Positions 1 to 8,700 of a stretch of DNA of 40,040 bases are shown here, in pieces. Location: positions 1 to 40,040 of the forward strand of contig CAJWOS010000004.1 of NCBI GenBank assembly GCA_913044235.1. The letters are read 5' to 3'. A program made the position numbers and the translations under genes. The DNA is from an uncultured Pseudomonadota bacterium. GTDB taxonomy: Bacteria; Myxococcota_A; UBA796; UBA2385. Within the stretch, counting starts at the first letter, position 1. Every line of letters begins with the position of its first letter. The notes beneath the pieces were generated by a model. The model did no database searches and was not told the origin of the DNA. It saw only the letters and a list, made by a program, of their open reading frames with translations.

Positions 1-2
1 AC

Positions 3-740
3 CCCAAGGCCCTGGAGGCGGTGCGCCTGATCGACGGCCTGTTCGCCGTCGAGCGCATGCTGGCGCGAGAACCCACCCTCGATCTCGCGGTCCTTTCCGA
101 CGCCGGCAACGTTCCGTATGGACGCCAGAGTCGACCCCAGCTCTGCGCTTCCGTGCGGGACAGCGTGGCGCGCCTGCGGGAGCTGGGTGCTGGCCCCATC
201 CTCGTGGCCTGCCACTCCGCAAGCACCGTGCTGCCCGAGCTCGATCTGCCCGATGTGGAGGGCGTGGTGCGCCCCGAGGCGGTGCCCCTCGGCGGCACCA
301 TCCTGGTTCTCGGTGGCATTCGAACCATTCGTTCCGGCGCCTGGCGTCGCGCCCTGCAACACCACGGCACTGTGATTCAGCGCATCGCCCAGCCGCTCAG
401 TGCCGCGGTGGAAGCCGGACACATCCACCACCCCGCCACCGCGCAGGCACTCGATCGGATTCTCGCTCCCGGGCGGGCCGCCGATACCGTGGTGCTGGCC
501 TGCACCCACTACATCGCCCTTGCATCGCTGATTCAGGCCCGGATGCCCCACGCTATGATCGTCGATCCCGCCATCTCATGGGCCGACACCATCCCGCTGT
601 CTGCAGGAACCCATCTTCGAGTCGCCCGAACGACGGGCGCCGTCGACCACACAAACTCGACCACAGCACGTCTGCTCCCATCCGTGGCAGACACACTCGT
701 GTTCCAGGCTTGGACCGACCCTGATGGTGTCAGTCCTTGA
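3..740 (+). CDS. murI: Glutamate racemase (Asp/Glu racemase family), 5'-truncated
   Basis: Cofactor-independent racemases of this family convert L- to D-glutamate for peptidoglycan. Counting from the GTG at 21, the sequence shows the two catalytic cysteine motifs: VACHSAST (Cys64, family ACNTAS) and VLACTHY (Cys161 and His163, family GCTHYP). SDAGNVPYG (residues 26-34) corresponds to the family GD..RVPYG. The reading frame is open back to the window edge (PKALEAV precedes the GTG), and the family's N-terminal DSGVGG aspartate motif is missing, so the true start is probably upstream of the window. The usual length is about 265 residues; 239 follow the GTG. The 3' end overlaps the convergent next gene by 11 bp. 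The closest alternative is another Asp/Glu/hydantoin racemase, but the spacing of the two Cys motifs favours MurI. Confidence 0.82.
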   Translation, partial: PKALEAVRLIDGLFAVERMLAREPTLDLAVLSDAGNVPYGRQSRPQLCASVRDSVARLRELGAGPILVACHSASTVLPELDLPDVEGVVRPEAVPLGGTILVLGGIRTIRSGAWRRALQHHGTVIQRIAQPLSAAVEAGHIHHPATAQALDRILAPGRAADTVVLACTHYIALASLIQARMPHAMIVDPAISWADTIPLSAGTHLRVARTTGAVDHTNSTTARLLPSVADTLVFQAWTDPDGVSP

Positions 741-1293
741 GCACGCGCGCCTTGAGCTCGTTGATGGTGTTCTGGATGGCGCCCGTCTGAAACCACTTCA
801 TCGCAAAGCTCGGCACCATGCCGCCGACCTTCATGCGGAGCTCATAGGTGAGGCGAACATGCTCACCCTCTTCGGTGACTTCCCACAGGCCCGAGGTCGC
901 CGGAACCTCCACTGCGTCCCCCCGCAGGTCGGACTGGTCTTTGGCCTTGCGCCAGCGATAGCGCTTGCCGCCATCCACACTGGAGGTGCTGTACTCCACC
1001 ACCACCTCACGGTCGGACATTCCGCGGGCTGCAAAGCGCTGGTAGACCCGTGAGAGCGCGCCCTGCTCTGCCACGACATCGGCTTCCGACAAGCCGCCAA
1101 AGACACCGTCGTGGTTGCCGGGTCGGGCCAGCAGCCGATGCATCTTGCCCGCGTCTACGTCGGTCCAGTCACACTCCACCCGAATGGGCGTGATGTCGCC
1201 TTCCGGTGCACCCTTGTAGTAGGTGCATCCATCCGCCTCGTTGGAGACGGTCCACCCGGCGGTAGCAATCGCGAAGAAGACGGTGGGGGTCAT
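730..1293 (-). CDS. Exported START/SRPBCC-like lipid-binding domain protein
   Basis: Predicted 187-residue secreted protein. The N-terminus (MTPTVFFAIATAGWT) looks like a short signal peptide. The rest has the feel of a START/Bet v1-like fold: YYKGAPEGDITPIRVECDWTDVDAGKMHRLLARPGNHDGVFGG near the N-terminus, alternating beta-strands such as REVVVEYSTSSV and LWEVTEEGEHVRLTYELRMKVGGMVPSF in the middle, and a long C-terminal helix (AMKWFQTGAIQNTINELKARVLKD) that typically closes the hydrophobic cavity. The ATG at 1293 is chosen because a GGAG lies six bases upstream and a signal peptide follows; a longer frame exists to 1395 but lacks both. Ligand unknown. The gene converges on the racemase and overlaps its end by 11 bp. 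Confidence 0.65.
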   Translation of the reverse strand: MTPTVFFAIATAGWTVSNEADGCTYYKGAPEGDITPIRVECDWTDVDAGKMHRLLARPGNHDGVFGGLSEADVVAEQGALSRVYQRFAARGMSDREVVVEYSTSSVDGGKRYRWRKAKDQSDLRGDAVEVPATSGLWEVTEEGEHVRLTYELRMKVGGMVPSFAMKWFQTGAIQNTINELKARVLKD

Positions 1294-1642
1294 GACGGCT
1301 CCAGACAGAAGGCGGGGTCTGGTGTTGGCTTGCGTCAGGTGCGTAAATTGCTTCGCACCTCCGCTACACCCAAGACTACTTCGAATCATGGACAATCGAC
1401 GAGAGATTTTTTGCGACGACTATGTCGTGATCCGCTGCACATCGGCATATTTGTTCACGACAACCACCCAATAGAACACGTTCTCGAATCGGCGCGTCCA
1501 CTTGTAAAAATTGTCCACTGGAAATCTACTGTTCAGGACTGCAACACCACGTTCATGAATGCTTCGGGTCATCGGTGCTTGGCTGACTTCACGAAAGCGC
1601 TGCCGCTGTCCCCAGCGCCAAGCACTGGGCTATGCCGCATCC
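1294..1642. other. Divergent intergenic region, about 350 bp, AT-richer than its surroundings
   Basis: No convincing gene. It separates the START-like gene (minus) from trmK (plus) and must hold both promoters. Visible structure: direct repeat GTCCACT at 1496-1502 and 1513-1519, 17 bp apart; an 8-bp inverted pair TGGACAAT (1389-1396) and ATTGTCCA (1510-1517); and a small dyad ACGAC-TAT-GTCGT at 1416-1428. These may be regulator sites but can also occur by chance. I could not identify a clear -35/-10 pair. Confidence 0.4.
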
Positions 1643-2428
1643 ATGTCTTCGCTCACCAAACGCCTCCTCGCCGCGGGGCGAGCACTCACTCGACCCGGGC
1701 GCCCTCCGGAGCAGCCGCTGTCGCCCCGTCTGGTCGCGGTCGCCGAGCTCGTTCCGTTGGGTGCGAGAGTGGCCGACATCGGAACCGACCATGGATGGTT
1801 GCCGATTCATCTCGTCCACACCCGGCGGGCCAAGACTGCGATCGCTTCCGACCTTCGCGAACAGCCTCTGGATGGTGCGCGCCGTCGCGTCGAGTCCCAT
1901 CACCTCAGCGATCGGATTGACCTGCGCCTGGGGAGCGGGCTCACCGTTATCGCTCCTGACGAAGTCACGACCGTGATCATCGCAGGCATGGGGGGACGGC
2001 GGATCATCGATCTGATCACCGCCGCACCACAGGTCATCGAGCGCCTCGACCGAGTGATCGTCCAGCCCAACACCGAGGTGGCGAGGGTCCGAGAGCAGCT
2101 CCGGGCGGCCGGACTGAGGCTGTCCCACGAGCAACTCGTCGAGCACGCCGGCCGCTGGTATCCCACCCTCGCCTGGACCCCCGGCCAGCCCGACGCACCC
2201 TGGAGCGAGCTCGACCACCGCTTCGGTCCCTTCCTCCGGGCGCGAGCCGACCCACAGCTACGGCGCTTTCTGGGTTCTGAGCTCTCCCGGGTGGCCCAGG
2301 CCCTGGCCCGCGCCCAACGAAACGGCGCCCGACCGCCAGCGCTCACTGCACTCCAAGACGAGCTGAGTGCGATCGAACACGAGCTGGCCCGTCTCGCGAT
2401 CGTGGCTGGAACGATCCAAAAATCCTGA
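1643..2428 (+). CDS. trmK: tRNA (adenine22-N1)-methyltransferase, TrmK family
   Basis: Class I SAM-dependent methyltransferase that, in the studied family members, methylates N1 of adenine 22 in tRNA. Visible family marks in the 261-residue product: SAM-binding motif I VADIGTDHGWLPIHL (about residues 43-57), the acidic strand end AIASD (67-70), the characteristic VIIAGMGG (111-118), and VIVQPN (138-143) in place of the classical D/NPPY motif. The C-terminal half (residues 175-261) is a long Arg/Ala-rich helical segment, as in the family coiled-coil region. ATG 1643 is chosen because the conserved fold begins about 25 residues later; an in-frame ATG at 1559 would add an unconserved basic tail. 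TrmK is best known from Firmicutes, so its presence here is slightly unusual. It seems to be transcribed alone. Confidence 0.85.
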   Translation: MSSLTKRLLAAGRALTRPGRPPEQPLSPRLVAVAELVPLGARVADIGTDHGWLPIHLVHTRRAKTAIASDLREQPLDGARRRVESHHLSDRIDLRLGSGLTVIAPDEVTTVIIAGMGGRRIIDLITAAPQVIERLDRVIVQPNTEVARVREQLRAAGLRLSHEQLVEHAGRWYPTLAWTPGQPDAPWSELDHRFGPFLRARADPQLRRFLGSELSRVAQALARAQRNGARPPALTALQDELSAIEHELARLAIVAGTIQKS

Positions 2429-2547
2429 TCGCGAACGCGGTCACCCGTTTGGGCTGCTACTTTCGCAGCTTTTCGATCAATTTTGCCCAAACATTGAAGA
2501 GATCTCGATGCTCTCCGTTGACGCTGCAACAGACCACGGAGGGTCCC

Positions 2548-3165
2548 ATGTTGAACCTGTTGCTTGCTGCTGCTCTGACCCATGCCACCGCCACCGCCGC
2601 GCCCAAGCGTGATCAAGCCCACCTGCAGGTGCAGACCGGTATGCTGAGTCGCGAAGCCCTGCGGGTGGAAGAAACCGAACACCAACACCGAAGTGTGCAG
2701 GCCGGTCCGGGGGCCGGCGGCGTGGCCATGAGCCTTGGCTACCAGGTCCGCGCTCGCTCCGAGGTCGGCGGACGCGTCGAGCTCTCGCGAGTCACCGTCA
2801 GTGACGGAGTCTCAGATGCCCAACAGGGTCATGCGCGCGTGGCCGGCACCTACACGCACTACCTCCCATTGACCGCCCCCATACACTTTGCTGCTACCGC
2901 CATGATGGGTCTGGAGCGCACCAGCTTTGATGGTGCCGCAGTCGCTCGAGGACCATTCGTGGGGGCCGGCGGAAGCCTGCACTGGTTCGCGGCCCCTCGC
3001 GTGTCACTGCATGCAGGCGTCGAAGCCACTCGATCCATCGGCGGACGCTTCGAACAAGACGGACTCGAAGGCTCGAGTCGCTTCGTTGCCACCGATGTCG
3101 CTGCAGTCGCTGGAATGAACTTCTTCGTAGGCACCCGTAAAGGAACATCCAAGCGCCGGCGGTGA
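2548..3165 (+). CDS. Small outer-membrane beta-barrel-like protein with basic C-terminal tail
   Basis: Predicted 205-residue exported protein. It begins with a short signal peptide (MLNLLLAAALTHATATAAP) preceded by GGAGGG five bases before the ATG, which decides this start over the longer frame to 2449. The mature part alternates hydrophobic and polar residues in strands separated by turns (GGVAMSLGYQVRARSEVGGRVELSR, THYLPLTAPIHFAATAMMGLERTSF, SLHWFAAPRVSLHAGVEATRSIG, VAAVAGMNFFVG), the pattern of an eight-stranded OmpA/OmpW-size barrel. Instead of ending on an aromatic residue it continues past NFFVG into TRKGTSKRRR. Function unknown. It follows trmK by 119 bp and is probably a separate transcription unit. 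Confidence 0.6.
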   Translation: MLNLLLAAALTHATATAAPKRDQAHLQVQTGMLSREALRVEETEHQHRSVQAGPGAGGVAMSLGYQVRARSEVGGRVELSRVTVSDGVSDAQQGHARVAGTYTHYLPLTAPIHFAATAMMGLERTSFDGAAVARGPFVGAGGSLHWFAAPRVSLHAGVEATRSIGGRFEQDGLEGSSRFVATDVAAVAGMNFFVGTRKGTSKRRR

Positions 3166-3298
3166 CGACGCCACTGCGTCCTTCACCAGTCCAGAAATTT
3201 CTTGGATTTGGAAACCACAGACCGATACCTTCTCCCAGGCTCGACGTTCACTGAGCATGATGCTCCATGTTCATCACTCCCAAGAGGCGGTCTGCGCC

Positions 3299-4021
3299 AT
3301 GTCGACGAACGGAATCGGTTCCCGTTCGAGGGAGACCGATGCGCTCGCCCCGGCCACGGTCGAGGCTGCCCGCATCGGAAATCACGCGGCTTGGACCATC
3401 GTGATTACCCGGTATCAAGTGCTCATCCTGAGCATCTTTCTCGGGCACGCCATCGCCCATGCGCGCGCGAAAGAAATGAGCCAAGACGTCTGGCTCAAGC
3501 TGTATCTCCGGGCCCGTGAGGGCCTGATCAAGATCTTGAACCTGCCCGGACTTCCCATTCGGGAGGCACGCTACCGAGCGCTGGACGAGCTTCGCGGCCA
3601 GCGGCGGGCCGGGCCCACAGCCGAGCTGGACAGCGTCACGCTCGAGAGCCCAGAGCCCTCGCTCGAGGAGCAGGCCAGTCGAAAGAGCGAGCTGATCCAA
3701 GTCCGCCGCATGCTGCTTGCGCTTCCCAAACGACAGCGACAGGTCATGCTTCTGGCGGCTGTTCGGGGCACTCCCCACGCTGAGGTCGCCCAGACGCTCG
3801 GAATTTCTACTGCGCGGTCCAAGCAGACCCTCTCTGATGCACGGGCGCGTCTGCGCCGGATCCGTCAAATGCCCGCTCCCATCCGCGAAGTCTACCTCTC
3901 GATCACCGCCGACGGACTGTCCCCACACGCGGTGGTCGAGCGACAGGGAATCTCGCGGGCGACCCTCCACGACCATCTTCTCTCGGCGAAACAGCTCATT
4001 CAACAGGGAGGCACCCGATGA
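3299..4021 (+). CDS. ECF-type RNA polymerase sigma factor with an extra C-terminal helix-turn-helix
   Basis: Sigma-70 family protein of 240 residues. Region 2 is seen at about residues 27-105: a WTIVITRYQVLILSIFLGHAIAHARAKEMSQDVWLKLY segment matching core-binding 2.1-2.4, followed by REARYRALDELRGQRR. Region 4 (about 140-190) reads LLALPKRQRQVMLLAAVRGTPHAEVAQTLGISTARSKQTLSDARARLRRI, a typical sigma-4 helix-turn-helix. Unusually, a second HTH-like stretch follows at 198-236 (VYLSITADGLSPHAVVERQGISRATLHDHLLSAKQLI). The ATG at 3299 is preferred because a purine-rich AGAGGCGG lies about eight bases upstream; ATG 3257 would add 14 residues. The stop overlaps the anti-sigma start (ATGA), so the two are translationally coupled and the sigma factor is probably held by that partner. 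Confidence 0.82.
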   Translation: MSTNGIGSRSRETDALAPATVEAARIGNHAAWTIVITRYQVLILSIFLGHAIAHARAKEMSQDVWLKLYLRAREGLIKILNLPGLPIREARYRALDELRGQRRAGPTAELDSVTLESPEPSLEEQASRKSELIQVRRMLLALPKRQRQVMLLAAVRGTPHAEVAQTLGISTARSKQTLSDARARLRRIRQMPAPIREVYLSITADGLSPHAVVERQGISRATLHDHLLSAKQLIQQGGTR

Positions 4022-4812
4022 CTCGGTCTTCCAACCCCAACACATCCGGTCGGCATGACCGCGCGTGGGCCTTTCTCACGGGCTCACTCGACAGCGACCA
4101 GGCAGATACCTTCCTCAGCGACGCGGAGTCGAACACCGACACCCTCGAGGCCTTGCTCGACACCGGCGAGGAGCTGCTCCAGTACCGCTCGCTGTCCGAT
4201 GCCCACTTGCGGGCCGACCGGGTCGGAGCCCACGTGGATGGACTCGATGTCGACCGGGCGCTCGCCGCCGAGCACGACCCGGACCAGCGTCTCGAGGCTG
4301 CACTAGCAGATGGGAAGACTCGCGCCACCGCGTGGCGCCGCTTCCGCCGGTTCACGCGTCGACCCGCACTTGGCATCACCACGGTCCTCATCGCCGCAGC
4401 CGCCACGTTCTTCATCGCGGTACAACGCCCGGCACCGGTTCCCGACTACACCGGTGCGTGGCGCAACGGCACCTCCGCTGTGCGAGCAGTCTCCGGCGAT
4501 TTCGGCACATACGTGGTCGGCAACGAAGCCGACCTCGTGATTCGACCGGTTGCACCAATGACCTCATCCAGCCCGGAGGTTCGGGTGTACCTGGGTCAGA
4601 ATGGAGGTGCGCTTGCACCGGTGATCGCGGAGACAGAGCTGGGCCGCGCACAGTCTGTGCGGATCCTGCTCCCGGTCACGTCGGAAATCGGCCCCGGAAC
4701 CCACCGCGTGGTCGTCCTCGTGGGGTCCGACCTCGATGGTGCCAACCCCGAGGCCGACTCCCCGCACTGGGCACGCTTCGAGACCACAATGCAGGTCGTC
4801 GAGACGCGCTGA
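4018..4812 (+). CDS. Probable membrane-anchored anti-sigma factor
   Basis: 264-residue single-pass membrane protein starting within the stop of the sigma factor gene (ATGA), the classical sigma/anti-sigma arrangement. The cytoplasmic part (1-115) is acidic and helical (SLDSDQADTFLSDAESNTDTLEALLDTGEELLQYR) and would bind the sigma factor. Basic residues WRRFRRFTRRP precede one membrane helix at about 117-135. The remaining about 125 residues are periplasmic and beta-rich (YTGAWRNGTSAVRA, LVIRPVAPMTSSSPEVRVYLGQ, SVRILLPVTSEIGPGTHRVVVLVG) and may sense a signal. I see no HxxxCxxC zinc motif, so it is not a ZAS-type anti-sigma factor. The role is inferred from position and topology. Confidence 0.65.
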   Translation: MTRSSNPNTSGRHDRAWAFLTGSLDSDQADTFLSDAESNTDTLEALLDTGEELLQYRSLSDAHLRADRVGAHVDGLDVDRALAAEHDPDQRLEAALADGKTRATAWRRFRRFTRRPALGITTVLIAAAATFFIAVQRPAPVPDYTGAWRNGTSAVRAVSGDFGTYVVGNEADLVIRPVAPMTSSSPEVRVYLGQNGGALAPVIAETELGRAQSVRILLPVTSEIGPGTHRVVVLVGSDLDGANPEADSPHWARFETTMQVVETR

Positions 4813-4870
4813 ACGCGCCGGCATTGACGCCCACGGATTGCACTGCTCGCACCGACAGGTATGCTCCGGC

Positions 4871-5716
4871 ATGGGAAGTTCACAAGACCACGATGCCCAC
4901 TCGGCCACGCCGGCGGCCCACGTTGCGCGGGCATGTCCCCTCTTCACCGAAGCCGAGACCCGCGAGGCCATGCTTTGCTATCGTGGACCACCCGTCATCC
5001 AGCCGGTTGAACGGCGTGGCGGTCGGTATCGGGTGGTGCAGACATTCATCCCGCGACTCCCTTCCACTGTGTTGGAGCGCCTCCCGCTTTGCGTGCCCGC
5101 GGATCCACCCGATCAGGAAGCGTTCTACAACGGAGCGTCGGTTCCCTTCATCGCGTGGTGGTTCCTGCGCCCCATGGAACCACAGGTCGTGGCGGGTTCA
5201 CTCGTGCACGACATGCTCTACACCCTCAGCGGAGTCCTCGAAGACCGAAATAAACGAAAGATCGTGGTGACCCGTCACTTCTCCGACATGGTGTTTCTCG
5301 TGCTCATGTTCGGGAGTCGATACGAGCCGTGGCGAGCTTGGGTGACCTACCTCGCGGTTCGCACCTTTTCCGGACGGCTCTTCCACCACGGACAGCCTCT
5401 CCCACCCCCAAGCCTGGCGGCCCTCGAGGCGGAGCAGCTGCTCAATGAAGCGGCCTGGACCTTTCTGACCGACCGGACCCATCGTGGGAGCTTCTTTCGC
5501 ATGTATGGCGTGCTCTTCACTCTGCTGAGCGTGGGCGCAAACACACTCGTGTGGACCCTCCGTGTTGCCGACACCCTTCCTTGGTCACTCTCCGTCCCTC
5601 TCGCCCTCTTCGGTCTGTCCATCACCCTCACCACGATCACGATACCCATCGTATCGGTGTGGTGGATCCTCGACCTTCGCCGTCGAGTGCGCACAAACGC
5701 CCAGCCGGCGCCTTGA
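4871..5716 (+). CDS. DUF1353 family protein with two C-terminal membrane helices
   Basis: 281-residue protein. Its middle carries the marks of DUF1353: FYNGASVPFIAWWFLRP (about 85-101, family DGASIPR.LW), AGSLVHDMLY (108-117, family A.LHD.LY) and RHFSDMVFLVLMFG (135-148, family R..AD..F). DUF1353 proteins are short and often lie among phage or mobile-element genes; their function is unknown. Here the domain sits in an ordinary chromosomal setting and is followed by two hydrophobic helices (about 211-231 and 240-265) and a basic tail DLRRRVRTNAQ. The ATG at 4871 gives the best start, since the longer frame upstream is only Arg/Pro-rich shadow. It lies 58 bp after the anti-sigma gene and may be co-transcribed. 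It converges with the giant gene that follows. Confidence 0.62.
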   Translation: MGSSQDHDAHSATPAAHVARACPLFTEAETREAMLCYRGPPVIQPVERRGGRYRVVQTFIPRLPSTVLERLPLCVPADPPDQEAFYNGASVPFIAWWFLRPMEPQVVAGSLVHDMLYTLSGVLEDRNKRKIVVTRHFSDMVFLVLMFGSRYEPWRAWVTYLAVRTFSGRLFHHGQPLPPPSLAALEAEQLLNEAAWTFLTDRTHRGSFFRMYGVLFTLLSVGANTLVWTLRVADTLPWSLSVPLALFGLSITLTTITIPIVSVWWILDLRRRVRTNAQPAP

Positions 5717-5750
5717 GCACACGGCACACGACCCGCTTGAAGCGCCTCGG

Positions 5751-8700
5751 CTACCCGCGCTCGTCCGGCACGGCCGGGCACCAGCTCGCCAGTCGGTCGA
5801 GATCGGCGGTCAGCGGGTCTTCCGATAGCTCGGTACACACATCTGGAGTCCGCCCGAAGCAAGACTCACACGCACACCACCGCTTGAGGTCGGCCGGCTC
5901 GCTCTCCGCGAGACTGCAGGTGGGCGTGGCCTGCCACAACAGACCATGGATGTCTTCCGGATCGAGCAGCCAGCCATGCGCGCGACCATCGTCGCCGAGC
6001 GAGATGAGAGAGCGCTGTTCCAAGTCAATGTAAGCCGTGCTTCCGCCAGCCGGACGACGCGTGGGAGCCACGATGAGCCGCTTGGGATCGGGACCGCCGA
6101 GCGCCCACACTTCGGCGTCGGTCCCATACTGCACCACCAGCGACTGCTCATCGTCGGAGAAGTGACAGGTGCGTGGGACCGGACCATCGTGCATCAGCGC
6201 CACGATCGTGTCGGTCTCTGGCTTCCAGAGCGTCAGTGCGCCCTGAGCGGTCCCCACCACGGCCGTTCGGCCGCTGGCCGACACACAGACCGCCGTCACC
6301 CGACCATCTTGGGGATCCAGCTCGCCGATCGAGGCACTCGAAGCGGCATCGAAGAGCCGCACGCCACCGTCTTGGAAGCCAAGCGCCAGGAACCGTCCGT
6401 CCGGATCAAAGGCTGCGCGAGAGACGTTTTCCGAAGAGACGGGCAGCGGCTCTGGTGTGCGATCGGAGCGGTCCAGCGCGAGGTGGGCGACTCCGCGTCG
6501 ACCATCGCGCACGAGGAGCGTGTCGAGGCGAGGAGACAGCGCCACCACTGCACCAGGCAACGCACGACTCCAGTTGCCCCCTTCTCGGCCATCACGAACA
6601 TGCAGCATCTCGCGGGCATCCACCGCAACGAGTCGCGTGCCGCCGTTTGCCACGCGAAGCAACTGCATGGGTCCCGGTGCTTCCCCGAGGTCCACCAGCT
6701 CCGCGCCCGGCTCCAGAGACGCCACTGCGAAGCGTCCATCGTGGGTGACGCCACCCACACCCTTGCCATCTGGAGTGAACACCAGTGGGTCGGCCGCCAT
6801 CAGCTCGCGAGGCGGATGAGCAACCAGCGACTGCCGGTCCTTTGACCGACGCCAGACCCGAACCGAGCCGTCGATCGCCGAGCTGGCGAGCCAGGAGCCA
6901 TCATCGCTCTGGCGAAGCTCCCGCACCGGGCTGCGGTGCCCACGGTACTCGGTGATCTGCACCCCGGTCTCGATGTCGAGCTCGCTGATCACGCCATCGG
7001 CAGCTCGCAGCAGCACGTCGCCACCAGAGGTTGCGGCCAGTGCGGTCGCCCGACCGACCAGCTCCGGGCTCTCCAGCTGCTCTCGGCGACTGGCCACCGA
7101 GACCATGCGCGAGTTCCGAACTCCCGTGTTGCGGTCGAGGTAGTCCACTGCGATGTGTCGTCCGTCTGGGGAAAACACCGCCGCTTCCACCCGCACCGAC
7201 GTGGGGGTGCGGTTGGAGCCGGTACCGCGCATCATGTCGATGATGCGCAAGGTGCCCTCTCCAAGTGCGAGCAGGTGCGTGCCGCCACGGTTGAGATGGA
7301 ACCGACGAAGGCCTTCGAGTCGAAGTTTCTTGGCCCGCTTGCGACTCCGCTCGTAGAGCAGGATCTGTCCCTCTTCCGTACCGACGGCCCAGCGCTCACC
7401 GGCATCGTCCACAATGGCACAACACGCCGTGGGAGCACTTCCGGAACGGGGTGTGTCCAGGCGACCGGTCTTGACCACATTCCCGTCGATATCGTGCACC
7501 TGCACGGTCGTTCCCCACACCCGAACCAGATGCCGCGCGCGCGGTGAGAACGCCGCCACCACACCAGCGTCCTGCTCCACTGCAGGGGCGATGTCTTCGG
7601 GCACGCCACCGGCAACAGGCCACGCCTGTACCCGACCGGATCGTGCCACGGTGACTACCTTCACACCGCTCGGTGAAAAGGCCGCAGCCACTACCGAACC
7701 ATCGGCGTCATCGACCTTGATCTCGCGGATCGAGTCGCGGCTCTCTGCTGTGGAGAGCAGCTTGACTTCCCCGTCTGTGCGAATGAGCAGCATGCCGCCA
7801 TCAGACGAAAACGACAGCTGCTGAACATTGGCACCGTCAAACTGCAGCACTTTCTCAGCCTGCGCAGACTGCAGAGCGGAGTTGGCTGCTGCCGCCCAGC
7901 CCTCGGGCCGCAACATCGGCGGGATCTGACGCAACAGCACCGCCGCTGTGGTGGGATCGTCGATCGCCCGCTCCGCGGCTTCGAAGCGCTCATCGGCCTG
8001 GTTCCGTTGGTGCGACCTCTGTCCCCACCAACCAAAAAGGCCGGCGCCACTGGCCGAAAACAGCAACAGTGCTGCCACCCAGGCGATACCGGAATGGCGG
8101 CGCGACGGCCTTGCACGCGTGCGCACCGGCGCCGGGAGGGGTGCCGATGGAGCCGCATGCTCTCTCGTGGGCCAGAACTCGACTATCTCTGGTAGCCGCA
8201 GCAGCAACCACCGACGATCGCCCGCCCGCTTGTCTTCGAGGAGACCCAGCTCGACGAGTCCACGCACCACTCGCTCAAATCGACTCCGAGCCTCTGCCGC
8301 AGATGGCAGCAGGTCCACCGTGTCGACCGGGATGGGCGCACCGCTGGAGCTGTCGACCAGTCCCCGGAACAGCGTGCCGATGAACGCCTGATCCGTCTCG
8401 TCAGAAAACTGGAGGCGCAGTCGGTCATTGAGACGCGCAAACGCGGTGGACAGCAGCGAAGACTCGGGATGGCCGATGCCACGGATGATGTCGTTGCGCC
8501 TCTGCGTCCACGCCCGATCGAGCACAAGACTCACTTCCCGCAGGCTGCCCGGGCGGCGAGCCGCGGCACGCATCACGCTCGTGGCAAACTCCGCATCCAT
8601 CGCCAAGTCGACCATCTGTGCCGGGCGGTCGATGATTTCGCGGAGCGCTCGAGGTCCGGGCTCCGTGATGAACAGTCGGTGCCGATCGTCGTACGCAAGA

